In this document: positions 1 through 12,240 of the stretch, piece after piece
Numbering within the stretch: position 1 is the stretch's first letter
Layout of the letters: each line of letters opens with the position of its first letter
Assembly: GCA_027924585.1 (NCBI GenBank)
Contig: BSBM01000150.1
Span: 18,768,001 to 18,832,000 of the forward strand
Origin: Larix kaempferi
Taxonomy: Eukaryota > Streptophyta > Pinopsida > Pinales > Pinaceae
Reading direction: 5' to 3'
Length of the DNA: 64,000 nt
Position numbers and translations under genes: made by a program
Notes under the pieces: generated by a model
Told to the model about the DNA's origin: nothing
Databases searched by the model: none
The model's input: only the letters and a program-made list of their open reading frames with translations

Positions 1-1437
1 CTTGATTGGTTAGCTGTTGAATGCAAGTATGGAATTTCTCCAAATGGAGGGAACTACAACACCATCCACTTGTCGCCATCTCACCTTCTCTTTCTCCTTT
101 TGAGCCATCAGGAAAAGAGGAGATGGCAGATAGAAGATAAATATTAATTCCCTTGAAATCTGTCACAGGAGGAAACCTGAAATCTTAAATCCCTTGATGA
201 TCAACACCATTCCATGTGTGCAGTATCTTACTATGCACACATTAAAAATTGCCATGTAACATTTCCATGGGAATCAATTTGTCCCTAACTTGACCTCCAT
301 GACCTTTCCTTTCCTAATAGCTAAAAGGATAAGAATAAGGTGATATGTTTACATATCTATTGGAACATAATACCATTATGGAACTGACATCTCCAAAATG
401 TTTGAGTGATTTTTGCTTGGCTTATGGAATTTGCATTGTCATAAATTTATCAAAACAGGCTTGAAAAACAATGAGTGTTGTATGCATCTTACATTCAATC
501 TTTTATAACTACAATGGAATGAGGCATTTATGTAATAAGCACCAATTACACTATGTTTTTATATGCCAGACTCGGATATCATCAATATATATGTATCTAG
601 AAAATCCATATTTACTTGAACTAGCATAATCGTCCCAAATTACCATTTTGGTATGCAATGAATACTATTGTAATTTCAAAAATACACTAGGAACTTCATC
701 TCCATTCAAAATTATATTTTCATGATTAATATAAGCAGTTGCATAGATAAACACGTTTATACTTCCTGATATATTTTAGAGTCACAAAGGATTCAAAATC
801 AGGCTAACTACAGTTCATCTATGAAACTGCTAATACACCACCATTAATCAATAAAAAAACACCCCGAAAACCAATAAATCAAGGAGCTTATCCTCAAATA
901 GTGGAAACCATAGGATGTGACAAAGGTACCCAAACCTGTTGGAATGGCAATGTATGACAATTCCATCTAGATAACACCTCCCAGAATAGCAACCCACTGT
1001 CTTGACAATAAGATTCCCCATGCATCTGGAACATTGATAACAACTACATCCATCAAAACAAATATATGCAACTAGGATGCTAATTTGATCTGGAGATCAT
1101 TAATTAGACCACACACTTTGATCTCTTTTGAAACCATAGCACATAAGTTCCTATAAGGACAGGTCATCTTAAGGCCCAATAGATTCATCACCTTGAGTGA
1201 CATGACATTGGTTGAGGCTCCATAATTTAGCATGCAGTTATGCAATGTTCATAATAGATATTTCTCAAACACTGATTATTTCCACAATATACCTACATAT
1301 ACATTGACGAGGGATGATTTTAAGAACCCTCCCCCCAAAAAAATTTATATGTATAAAAAATGGGCGAATCTCCTCGATATATAGGAAAAATTGAAGGCGA
1401 TTTTATCAATAATATAATATGTATATATGATTTTTTT
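1..1437. other. AT-rich stretch with no recognisable gene
   Basis: I see no long open frame, RNA gene or recognisable protein fragment here. At 1312-1324 the 13-mer GGATGATTTTAAG is followed by C-rich sequence and GCGAA motifs. The same 13-mer lies on the minus strand at 19776-19788, so the right part may be an LTR edge. That is an inference only. Confidence 0.5.
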
Positions 1438-1614
1438 GGTGAATCTTTCATTTCATTATATAATGTTGTATAATCTTGGCGAACACTTCACTAAATTATA
1501 AGATATTGTAAAATCTTGGTGAATATTTCACTTAATTATAAAAAATTGTAAAAGCTTGGCGAATCTTTCACTAATTTATAAAATATAGTAAAATTTTGGT
1601 GAATCTTTTGCCAA
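1438..1614. repeat. 40-bp tandem repeat, about 4.4 copies
   Basis: Units begin at 1438, 1478, 1518, 1558 and 1598 (partial), an exact 40-bp period. Each unit starts GGYGAATVTTTCA and ends with an A/T-rich tail such as TTGTAAAATCTT. Copies differ at several positions, so the array is old. It may be a sub-repeat inside an LTR, because similar GCGAA motifs recur at 19370-19750. Confidence 0.85.
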
Positions 1615-2080
1615 TAAGACTCAAGCTTTTGATTTTGTAGATTACTAAGGTAGTGCAACAGAAGAACATGCATCGGAGCTCAACTCTGGACTCTCTTGAC
1701 TCCTAGACTCTCGAATGAACAAGCGTATGACTGAGGAGAGGATGGATTTATTTATACATTTCACAAGCAATATTTGATCACTCACAACTAGAAGGTGTCG
1801 ACAAAACACGATTACACTAACTAGATTGAGGGCAAGTAGAGACTCTACTTGTTATCTTGTCCCTTAATGGTCCAATGGACATGTGGGGTCATGAATCTTG
1901 AAACGCTAACAAACTGATAGAATTAAGTGAATATCCTAGTAGCAGGCCACTTCCTTTATATAGAGAGATAGTTCTTGGACCAATTCCAAGCTTCAAACCA
2001 ATATTCTCACCAAAATTTCTTCTCTTTAGTGTCGAATGGTAGGAGAGTTGCATATTTGTCAGTGAATACTTAAAATGGTT
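1615..2080. other. No recognisable gene; weak promoter-like motifs
   Basis: The stretch has no supported coding region. A plus-strand TTTATATAGAG motif lies near 1955 and could be a TATA box of a decayed LTR, but no LTR partner was found. Confidence 0.3.
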
Positions 2081-4380
2081 CAATCCACACAAATTTTCCT
2101 CAGCAAGTGATAACTTCGCCCATCATTGTTTGAAAACATCCCAACACTATAAAAGAATCCATAAATTGATAAATAACAACCCCATGCACTTCTAAATTCA
2201 CCCAGTGATGAGAAAAAAGACCAAAAAACTTCAATACTTTCCTCAGGCACTCAAAATTCTCCCAAAGATGATAAAAATTCCCTAAGCACTTCAATATTTT
2301 CCCAAGCACTTCTAAATTCTCCCAAGGATGATAAAAAAATCCCCATGCACTTTAATATTTTCCACAAGCACTTCAAAATTCCCTCGAGGTACTTCAATAC
2401 TTACCCCATGCACTTCTAAATTGACCCAATGATAATAGAAACGCACCCTGCACTTCAATACTTGCCTCAGCCACTTCAAAATTCTCTCAACGATGATAAA
2501 AACATCTAGACACTTCAATATTTTCCCCAGGCACCTCAAAATTCTGCCAGCAAAGGTAAAAACGCCCCCATCCACTTCCATGATTTCCCAGGCACTTCAT
2601 TACTTTCCCCATACACTTAAAAATTCATCCAATGATGATAAAGATGCCCTATGCACTTCAACAATTTCCCTAGGCAAGGGAGAAAAACACCTGACAGTGA
2701 TATAATCACCCAGGCAATCACAAAAATGCCTCAATCCACACAAATTTGCCCCAACAAGTGATAAGTTTTCCCATCATTGTTTTAAAAGATCCCAACACTA
2801 TAAAAGCATTCATACATTGATCAATAACAACCCCGAGCACTTCTAAATTCACGCAATGAGGAGAAAAATGACCCATGCACTTCTAAATTCACCCAGTGAT
2901 GAGAAAAATGCCCCCATGCACTTCTAAATTCACCCAGCGACGAGAACTTCAATATTTTCCCAGGCACTTCTAAATTCTCCCAAGGATTATAAAAAATCCC
3001 CATGTACTTCAATATTTTCCCAAAGCACTTCAAAATCCCCCAGAGTCACTTCAATACTTGCCACATGCACTTCTAAATTGACTCAATGATGATAGAAACG
3101 CCCCATGCACTTCAATACTTGCCTCGACCACTTCAAAATTCTCCCAATGATGATAAAAACGCCCAAACACTTCGATATTTTCTCCAGGCACTTCAAAATT
3201 CTCGCAGCGAAGATAAAAACGCCCCCATCCACTTCTAAATTCACCTAGTGAAGAGAAAAATGCACCATGCACTTTTAAATCCACCCAGTGATGAGAAAAA
3301 TGCTCCATGCACTTCTAAATCCACCTAGTGATGAGAAAAACATCCCATGCACTTCTAAATTCACCCAGTGAGGAGAAAAACGCCCCAGGCACTTCAATAC
3401 TTGCCCTGGGCACTTGCACTTCAAAATTATCCTAGAGATGATAAAAATTCCCTAAGCACTTCAGTATTTTCTGAGGCACTTCAAAATTCTCCCAAGGATG
3501 ATAAAAAATCCCCATGCACTTCAATATTTTCCCCAAGCACTTCAAAATTCCCCCAAGGCATTTCAATACTTGCCCCATGCACTTCTAAATTCACCCAGTG
3601 ATGAGAAAAACACCCCGCACACTTCAATACTTTCCTCGGTCACTTCAAAATTCTCCCAACGATGATAAAAACACCCATACACTTCAATATTTTCCCCATG
3701 CACTTCAAAATTCTCGCGGTGAAGATAAAAACGTCCCCATCCACTTCCATGTTTTCCTAGGCACTTCATTACTTTCCCTAAACACTTCAAAATTCATCCA
3801 ATGATGATAAAAATGTCATAAGCACTTCAATACTTTCCCTAGACAAGGGAGAAAAACACCCGACAATGATATAATCACCCAGGCAATCACAAAAATGTCT
3901 CAATCCACACAAATTTACCTCGGCAACTGTTAAATTTTCCATCACCGTTTTAAAACGTCCCAACACTATAAAAGCATCCATACATTGATAAACAACAACC
4001 GCCGGCACTTCTAAATTCACCAAGTGATGAGAAAAACACCCCATGCACTTTAATACTTTCCTCGGGCACTTTAAAATTCTCCGAAAGATGATAAAAATGC
4101 CCTAAGCACTTTAATATTTTCCCAGGCACTTCTAAATTCTCCCAAGGATGATTTAAACTCCCCTTGCACTTCAATATTTTCCCCAAGCACTTCAAAATTC
4201 CCCCTAGGCACTTCAATACATGCCCCATGCACCTCTAAATTGACCCAATGATGATAGAAACGCCCCATGCACTTCAATACTTGCCTCGGCCACTTCAAAA
4301 TTCTCCCAACGATGATAAAAACGCCCATACACTTCAATATTTTCCCTGTGCTCTTCAAAGTTGCACCCAGGCACTTCAAT
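2081..4380. repeat. Higher-order minisatellite of about 60-bp units
   Basis: The array alternates a short part (CACTTCAATACTTNCC) with a longer part (CACTTCAAAATTCTCCCA followed by a GATGATAAAAA motif), giving roughly 60-bp composite units. A longer non-repeat segment beginning CAATCCACACAAATTT recurs at 2081, 2732 and 3901, so there is a higher-order layer with spacings of 651 and 1169 bp. Because the basic period is near a multiple of three, open frames of 70-100 codons run through on both strands. Their translations are repetitive and resemble no known protein, so I do not call them genes. Confidence 0.88.
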
Positions 4381-5210
4381 AACTATAGCTAGAGTTGAAG
4401 GTTGTTCTAGTTGTTGTGATTGACTTGCCACTTGTTTTATAGCACCAGGAACTCTGCTTGGGTGATCTATGAATAACGACTTCACAGGAGCGCACCATGT
4501 AGGCTAGGTAAATTGAGACCCGTACCCATTCCACCGTGGCATGTCAGGAACAACAGATAAGAGAATGGGCCTCCCTTCAGATTCTCTATGCTCTTTACAT
4601 TCAACATCTTCCATGATGAGTTTATATTATATAACCTTTAGAATCACTTGATGTTGTTAATATCAACTCCTCCTCTTTTCAAAATTCGTCAATGTTCATT
4701 CCCATATCTGAGCTAGATCAAGCCCCGCCTATAATTCCTTCATGCAGACACCTTACAATATCAATTCCACTCTAGCATCTGCTGACCCACTGTACCTATG
4801 TCACAGAAATAATTCAAAAATTTAAACTAATAAAATTAGATGACCATTAGTAGTTGAAAATATCATCTATAGTGCAAACAATGAATTGAAAATAGAGTAG
4901 AGAAAAATAAGACAAGAAACATTCTAACCTATATAGTATCAAGGTTTGAAATGCTCCTTTGACAGTATGCTTCCCTGTAGGTGTTGAGATTCAAGTGAAT
5001 ACTATATTGACAGTCTGTGGACAGATGAAAATTATACCAATTACATTAGAGGAATGTCGGTCTCGTGCCAATAGGTCTCCTACGATGAATGCATCGGAAC
5101 CTAGTACATAGACCATTTTTCTCTTCGCTTAGATATGTAGAGCTCATTTCCATTTATGGATACTGATAAGTATTTTCAAAGAAAATATGAAATAAGTAAA
5201 TACATTCTAA
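4381..5210. other. Unique-looking sequence, no firm gene
   Basis: A minus-strand open stretch at about 4380-4640 reads as an ordinary hydrophilic protein fragment after leaving the minisatellite, but it has a stop and no recognisable family. The rest is AT-rich without features. Confidence 0.3.
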
Positions 5211-5730
5211 AAAGTGAAGATGCTTAATTCATGCAAGTGAAAGGAAATAAAGACATATTTCCTCGAACTATTGAGTAAAAGGAAATCAAATGAAACCAAT
5301 GAAGCTACAACAAAGTGTTCAATTGGCATCAAATAAGAACTAGAAGCATTCAAGGGTTTGACACAATCTCTAACAAACATAAACCCAAACTTACACAATC
5401 AACATAATACTACAAACATAAGCAGTAAACAATACATAGAAATTTTCCAAGGTATCAAAGCTAGATTTGAAAAAGTGAAGACAATTAATTCATGCAATTG
5501 AAAGGAAATAAAAACATCTTTCCTCAAACCCCGAATCAATGGAAATCGACTGAAACCAAACCAAGCTACAACAAAGGGTTGAATCAAGCATCAAAAGATA
5601 ACTACAAGCATTCAAGGGACTAACACAATACTTAACCAAAATACACTCAAACTTCAAAAATCGGCAAAATGCTTCAAATAAAAGCAATTAAAAAACCATA
5701 AAAACTTGTCAAGATACTAGAGCTAAACAC
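5211..5730. repeat. 261-bp tandem duplication, two diverged copies
   Basis: The segment starting AAAGTGAAGA at 5211 recurs at 5472 (AAAGTGAAGAC). Both copies contain a TTAATTCATGCAA motif, a GAAAGGAAATAAA run and a CAAGCTACAACAAAG-like block in the same order. The copies differ by many substitutions and small indels. No coding content is apparent. Confidence 0.75.
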
Positions 5731-6110
5731 CAATATAGTTTCATGTACTTGAATGAGCCCATTCTTGCTTAGCGAAAGTGTTGTAAAATCAGCTATTTAC
5801 CCTTTAATTCTAGAACACTATCTATGTGAAGAGATAGCTCCTAGCTTTAAATTCCAGCATCATTTCCTGTCGCATACAAGAAAGAGACAATGTAAGAGAT
5901 AAACATCAAAACATCAATCTTAAAATAAATTGCATAAAGGAAATGTGGCTCAAATCATCAATGTTACAACAAAAAATACAATGTAGAATCTTTTTTTACC
6001 AGAGATGCAACCTCAAATTCACATATAGTGATCACCAGCAAAGGTCCATGGAACACCTAGACCAAAATAAGACTCAAGAGTCCCTCATGTGCATTGGATC
6101 ATATGCAATA

Positions 6111-9100
6111 TTATCTTAAATCCATTTTCCAATTCACATTTGGGCCTTGGTCCTCATTTACAACATTCTGAGCATGATCTTCTCTAGATGAACCGTCATT
6201 ATGATCCTCAAGAACATTATGTTCCATATCAAGTTCATTAGAGAAATTTTTTATATTGTTTTCTCCCCTTCTTTCACGATCTGATCGCCAAAGAGCTAGT
6301 GCTCTTTCATATGGAAAATTATCAACCTCGTACCTTGTTACATATAATCTTAAGCATGTATCCACATTTTTATCAAGCTTATTCCTCAACTTTGACTTTA
6401 AGAATGACAGTGCACTAAACATTCTCTCGTCCTCCACTAATCCCAAAATCATGGTTTGACATAAATCCGCTAATTTGAAATATTTTGACATTCTTTGCAG
6501 TAGGATTTCGCTACCACTGAGTTTAGTCCATAATCTTGTAATTGCACCATATTCTAGAGGATTCTCCAACTCAGAAAATTGCAACCACATTGTTTCAGCA
6601 AAGCATTCGGCTTGATCTGACATTTGTTTCCAATCTAAAATACCTTGAATATGATCTCCTTGTATCTCGACCTCTTGACAAAAAAGGCTCTGCAAAATCT
6701 TACATTTTATTATAAATTCAACCTTTAAAGTGTCTGGACGTTGACAATGGTTCCAATATTGAGGGTATACCACAGACATGGCCTCCAACAATTCATCTCA
6801 AGGAAATCATTCTCTTATATCTGATGATAGCGATTTTTCAATTTCTATCAAGTTGCACCTCACTGAAATCACAACACTATCAAATCGTTCTCTTGAAACA
6901 GGGCACTCTTTGGTGGTTCTTCCTATCTTATCATTATAATAAAAGGGAACCATATGCCCATGCACTGCGATACATAGCTATAATGTCCCCAGCTTGACCC
7001 TATTGCATTAATATTGTAAATGATGTAAATATTGTTATTTAGTCATGGTGAGGAGCTCAAAGGCAAGGCCCCGCCATTGATTTATCGTTCTATGTATCGG
7101 CAATTAGAATAGATGCATAGAGTTCTTGTGCTAGCGGTGCACAATGTAAAATCGGACATCATGTAAATATGCAATTGTAATGAAAAACCCACAACCAGCT
7201 ACGCAATGCAACAAAGAGATGGGGGCATGATCTTTACAAGGAATAGGGAGGGAAAATAACCAAACCCTTGAGCCATGGTGTTAAGCCATTTCATTGAGGA
7301 AACCCATGAACTCTCAACTACCCATTTGGCCTCATGCACCCAATCATTTAATTCTTCCAATAATTGGTTGAGACAATTAATTCCTTGGGATGGGAGAGGT
7401 ATGGCTGTCAATTTTCGTGTATGGGCAAGACAACAACCTAGGAAATCGAGTTTTGGGTTGGCTGGGCAAGAAAACCCCCACGAAATTGGCCCAAAGCCAT
7501 TCTTCACCCATGGCATTCATCCTCTCACGCAGTCGGATCCTGTTGGGGTTTTATCCTTCACGTTCTTCACCTTTTCCTGTGTTTTTCCATGCCCAGAAAC
7601 TCGTTTTTGGTTAGCTCATTGGCTAGGAGAAGAGAGCCACGATTTTTGGGGTTATGGAGGCCGTTTTTTTTCCCACGAAATGCCCATGACCATTTTTTTG
7701 AAAACGATTCTGCTCTCCTGGGGTTGATTTCCCATTTTCTCCTTTTTGTTTTGGTTGCCCACGTTTTTCTCATGCCCAACACTTATGCTTTTGATGTTAT
7801 ATGCACCCATCTCTTAACAGCCTGAGAAACCCAATTGCTGGTTGGCTTGGCTGATTTTCATATACCTTTGGCTATGTGAGAGCCTGTTTTCCCCTTTTCC
7901 TTGTGGAGATCATGCCCAGCTCGGGGGTGGCAGTGGTGCTGAGAGATTGAGGAGCACACTGGCCTATGGTTGGGTGGAACATTGCAAAAGCGTAGCTGGT
8001 TGTTTGGGACTTCTTCATTAAGATAAGTATCCTCTTGTGCTATCTTTCAATTGTTTAGTTGATGAATATCTCGAATGTAAAATGAATGAGTAATTGAAAT
8101 TACTTCTGCTGTGTATAAACAAATACTTATGCATCCTCATAAGTCTTGCATGCTTACTTCTTAAGTACATGGGGCTAGATGACCGGTTAAACCTCAATGA
8201 TCCTCTCTATCATGCTGGTATGATAGGAGGGGACATTACAATAGCATCCCTTTTTCATCAAACTTCAAAAGAATTTCATCATTTTCTACATTGATTATCT
8301 TAGTCCAATTTGTAAATGCTAGACCTGTAAAAGAATCTGCCCTCATATACAAATTATCCAATGCAAGGCATGCTAATTTTCTTGCATTTGTGTATTCAAC
8401 AATATACATCGTGCAACTCTGAGCCATCTTCACAAAGTTATTCATTTCATGAAGCATAGGAAGAATCCCATCCAATGTCAATAATGTCTCTATATAAGTT
8501 AATAGAAAGAGAAGAGTTTGAGCTTTTTCTACACTTAAGCGATGTTCATACATCACCCCTACCAAGGATGCATATTCATCGAATAGTCTTTCAGCTGGTC
8601 CCTTCAATGAGATTCATCTTTTATCAACATCTTTTAATAATTTTTTCCATTTGTAACACCGTCGGCAAATTTTTTAAACTCTAAAAACTGTTTGGGACTC
8701 CGACAAAAGTATGCATGAACCTCACGTACAAGATATTCAACTTTTGAAACCAATGGAAAGTTGCTCACTATTTTAAATGCAAGATTCATCCTGTGAACCA
8801 TACAATGAATAATAAGCATATACGGTGAAGCTGACAATTGTAGTCTGGCACAAAGGCTATTCCTTTGTCCCTGCATTACTAATGCTCCATCTGCTCCAAC
8901 GCATACCAACTTTTTTGCAATCATTGAATGATCCATTCCACCAATTTTCTTCAAACTATTAATAACAAGTTCATAAATATTTTATGATGTAGATCTTTTT
9001 CTCATTTTATGAATTCCAAGTAGATAGGAATGCTTGATATGGTCATTGACCATATAAATGCTCATTCAAATCCATGAACTGTTATTGATAGTCGTAACCT

Positions 9101-10076
9101 CATCCAAAGACAATGACAAAAATGTAGCATTTGCAATCTTCTCTTTCATATCATCCTTTTTCTAATTGAGCTAGATATTTTCTGCATTCCCAACCACTCG
9201 TTAAAGACCAATGAGAAGATGGAAAATTTGGCACTTGAATAAAAGATAGATATTTCATCATTTTTGGATAATCTATCATAGGACGACCATTGGATAGGAG
9301 GTGAAATACAGTGCTTAATTGTATCGTCTTCGATAAAAAAATTGTTTCCATCATCTTTCCAAATTGAGATGTGATGGTTCCTCCACTTTCCTTGAGTTTC
9401 CTCTTATTTATTAAGAATTTATTATATTCCTCTTCATATTGAAGATGTCGACATCGGCTACAGATTTCCATCTAGCAGTAGATTCCTTCTCACCATTTAC
9501 AATTTTCTTAACATACACCTTTCCAACATTCTTCTCTATTGTGTCTATCTTCATCTACAATTTCACTACCTTGCCAAGTTTCCAACTACATGAAATGCAC
9601 TTAACTTCTCGTGAGGTCTCATTCTCATTTGCTAGAGGTATTGGTTCAATAAATGGGAATCTTGAGACCCATTCAAATTGGAATCGTTTCCCCATGTCCC
9701 ATTGACCTTTTTTCCTTTTTCGTGAATGGACTGTATCACCTTGCAAGGTAAAATCTTCAACATTTGAACTACCAATTTCTGAAGAAAATGCATTTGTCTC
9801 ACTTTGATCACTAGAGGAATGTATTATACCATCCATTGTATGGGTTCCAAATGCATTCTCAAAAGTTTTGACATTTCTCTCATCGATACCTTGCTCAAGA
9901 GAGCTTGAAGCATGAATAGGATCTGGATTGTTGGATTGAGGCTTTTGAAAATATGATATTACATCCTTTTGTTTTGATATTTTATTTTTCTTTCCACAAT
10001 CCATGTTTGACATCTTACTTAATATTCCACAATTGAAATTCCAAATCAATTTATAAACCAAAAGTGAAACCTGCAT
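6111..10076 (-). pseudogene. hAT-type transposase gene (zinc finger/DUF4371-like), broken
   Basis: The minus strand encodes, in order, pieces of a large plant hAT-like transposase. The N-terminal part (10013 to 9555) has a TTF-type zinc-finger-like motif (FQFEWVSRFPF, later CISCSWKLGK). A middle piece follows at 9471-9151. The DDE-type core at 8954-8634 has VCVGADGALVMQG and HCMVHRMNLAFK. A helical part lies at 8607-8241. The C-terminal hAT dimerisation region at 6791-6111 contains ERMFSALSFLKSKLRN. The likely start is the ATG at 10013, because the sequence just upstream of 10076 looks like an intron acceptor (TGCAG). Stops and frameshifts near 9553, 9450, 9000-9150 and 6800 inactivate it. 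A solo LTR splits it at 8240/6979 within one reading frame. It is a degraded transposon gene and not a host gene. Confidence 0.85.
6979..8240. mobile_element. Solo LTR (1,262 bp) inside the hAT gene
   Basis: The insertion starts TATAATGTCCCC and ends GGGGACATTACA, a 12-bp inverted terminus with one mismatch (the left TG has mutated to TA). It is flanked by a 5-bp direct repeat, ATAGC (6974-6978 and 8241-8245). Removing it with one ATAGC joins the hAT reading frame without a break. No internal region, PBS or second LTR is present, so it is a solo LTR formed by LTR-LTR recombination. Open frames inside it have no recognisable product. Confidence 0.88.
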
Positions 10077-11809
10077 GAGAAAAATGACATAAAATTAGTA
10101 CAATAGCACATTATATTGAAAGAAAATATAATAAGACAAGACAATTAAGTAGGAAATCAAGAACAATATCATTAAAAGCTATAATTTTGTGTCATAATAC
10201 CTACAACATTACCAAAGAAGAATAAACCCAATATAAAAAGTTCATTGATTCGGAGTTAGACATGGAAAATAGCTAACACAAGCCCGAGAATGTGAATATT
10301 GAACTAAGGGCATAATCCCTCACCTATCTTTCCATTAAGGGGCCTTATAAGAATTTGGGATTAAATCAAGCATAGATCCATCTTAAAAGGATCTAGGATT
10401 CCAATAAGCAAATAAATACAATATAAGTCTTAATGTTGTTTAGCTAGAAAATCAAAATATGGAGCATTACAAGCAACATTTTCCATAAAAGTTTCTATGC
10501 CTTCATCAAATATCTTGAGAATCGCATAAGTGAGACACTTCTTAACATCACCTAATTTGTCTCTTCAATTTGTGACATTCTCATAGAATTGCTTCTCCAA
10601 ATAGACAAAAAAACACATTGATCACAAGAAATGAGTTTATGCACTTCAAATAAACTATATGTTAAACAACCACAACACACCTTGTTTGTCACATCCTCTT
10701 CAATTGGACTACCCAACCACACACAAAAAGAATGCAAACCCTTAACAATTCTTGGCTGTGAAAATCCCAACACCATTAAGTTGCATACATGTATTCAATT
10801 AATAATTGCAACAAAATAATCTAGCATAAACTAACATAAACAATGGTAACCCATGCCAATTTCACTCATAAACAAAACAATATACATAAAATGCATAATT
10901 ATACAAAGAGAGACTCTACATAATTTTTAACCGAAGGGATTTTAAGAAGCTAGCTACATATGAGCAATTTTCCACCCAACCGTAGGAATTCAATATAAGA
11001 TGTCACCCCTAAGTTGGGTTACAATGCAATCAAGGTGAAGGAATTGAGCTATAAACTCACAATGCACTCAACCAAACCCACTTGTTCTTAGGCTTAGTTG
11101 GTCTACTCAATGTATGGCCACTCCAGGTAACTTATCCAATAATCAACTAGATATGGCAGTCTCATCCTCTACCCGACATAACACAAGGAAGATCTTTCCT
11201 TTCTTTGCTCAATGGTCCTTCAAGAATATTCTTCGTCTCTAGTGCTCATCAGTGTAGGTAGGAAGAAACCATTATGTTGATTTCCTTCTATGGATATCCT
11301 CACAAAGTAATGCCTTGGCTCTAAGACATCCAATTATCAATAATTAATAAGTAAGGGGAAGGTTTCCTAAACAAATCCACCTTCATGCTATTCTACAACA
11401 AAGATAAAAGAAACTAGCAGAGATGTTGATGATGGAAATAATAGAAGTGAAGGTGCAGGGGATGATAGAATAAATCTTAATGTGAAGTACCAACACGGTC
11501 TAGATATAGCTTTCAGCATGTCTGCAGAAAGTAGATTTTCTTTTAGGAAATGGCTTTCCAAGTCTTCAATAAACAAGTCATCATATTTGGAAGTTGGAGT
11601 TCGGTGTGAATTGAAACGACAAGACAATTTTTATTCAAACTACTTTGACCTAACATGTGTTGAGATGTCTCAACTATATTTCTCATTTAATGTTTGCAAT
11701 GCCATTATATGGAGTGTAAGAAATAGCAAATAAATTTGATATAACTTCTGAACAAAATGATTTGAATCAACACATAAAATTTTAATAACACAACATGTAT
11801 GATTTTTAT
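10077..11809. other. No recognisable gene
   Basis: AT-rich sequence. Short open stretches near 10550-10780 and 11390-11730 resemble no family and lack supporting context. I see no RNA gene or repeat here. Confidence 0.4.
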
Positions 11810-12240
11810 CCATGACTTTAAATTGTTTAAAGGAATCAAGGACAACAACTTTGGACTTTAAAATAAATGTACAAGGGTTTTTCTACTGACATCATCAATG
11901 AAGGTGAGAAAATACTGTGCACTATCCATTGAATCCACCTTTATAGATCCACAATGTTTTTAAATGTACCAGGTCTATCAAACTTGTAGCTCATCCTCTC
12001 ATACTTGTAAATGATTAGTTTAACACATCTATCCAATTGTACTTACCTTGCACACTTCCAATTTTGTATTATATTTTATTGGAATAGCCTGAACCTAGTT
12101 TCAAGAAGGACCTTCACATTTCAAGCTTAAAGTGTTGATGCCAAATCTCTAAAATTTCATTTTTCTAATGCCATAGTGATCTCTTATCTAGGATTCAAGA
12201 GAAACTCCAACCCTTGTTGGGTACCACGAAGCAGCCTTAT
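11810..12240 (-). pseudogene. Ty1-copia pre-integrase/integrase fragment
   Basis: The minus strand reads a decayed Copia segment. A degenerate pre-integrase zinc region (CEGPS...CKV) is followed by the start of the integrase core, with YFLTFIDDVSRKTLVHLF near 11880-11925. This matches the usual Copia pattern of a catalytic aspartate pair in a TFIDD-SRKT context. Several stops interrupt it, and no gag, RT or LTRs are visible nearby, so it is an isolated relic. Confidence 0.75.

Noticed and set aside
3051-4485. Minus-strand frames of 85-102 codons in the minisatellite
   Set aside because: Their sequences merely repeat the tandem unit, because its period is near a multiple of three.
7275-7727. 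150-codon plus-strand open frame
   Set aside because: It lies wholly inside the solo LTR 6979-8240, and its translation has no family resemblance or conserved pattern.
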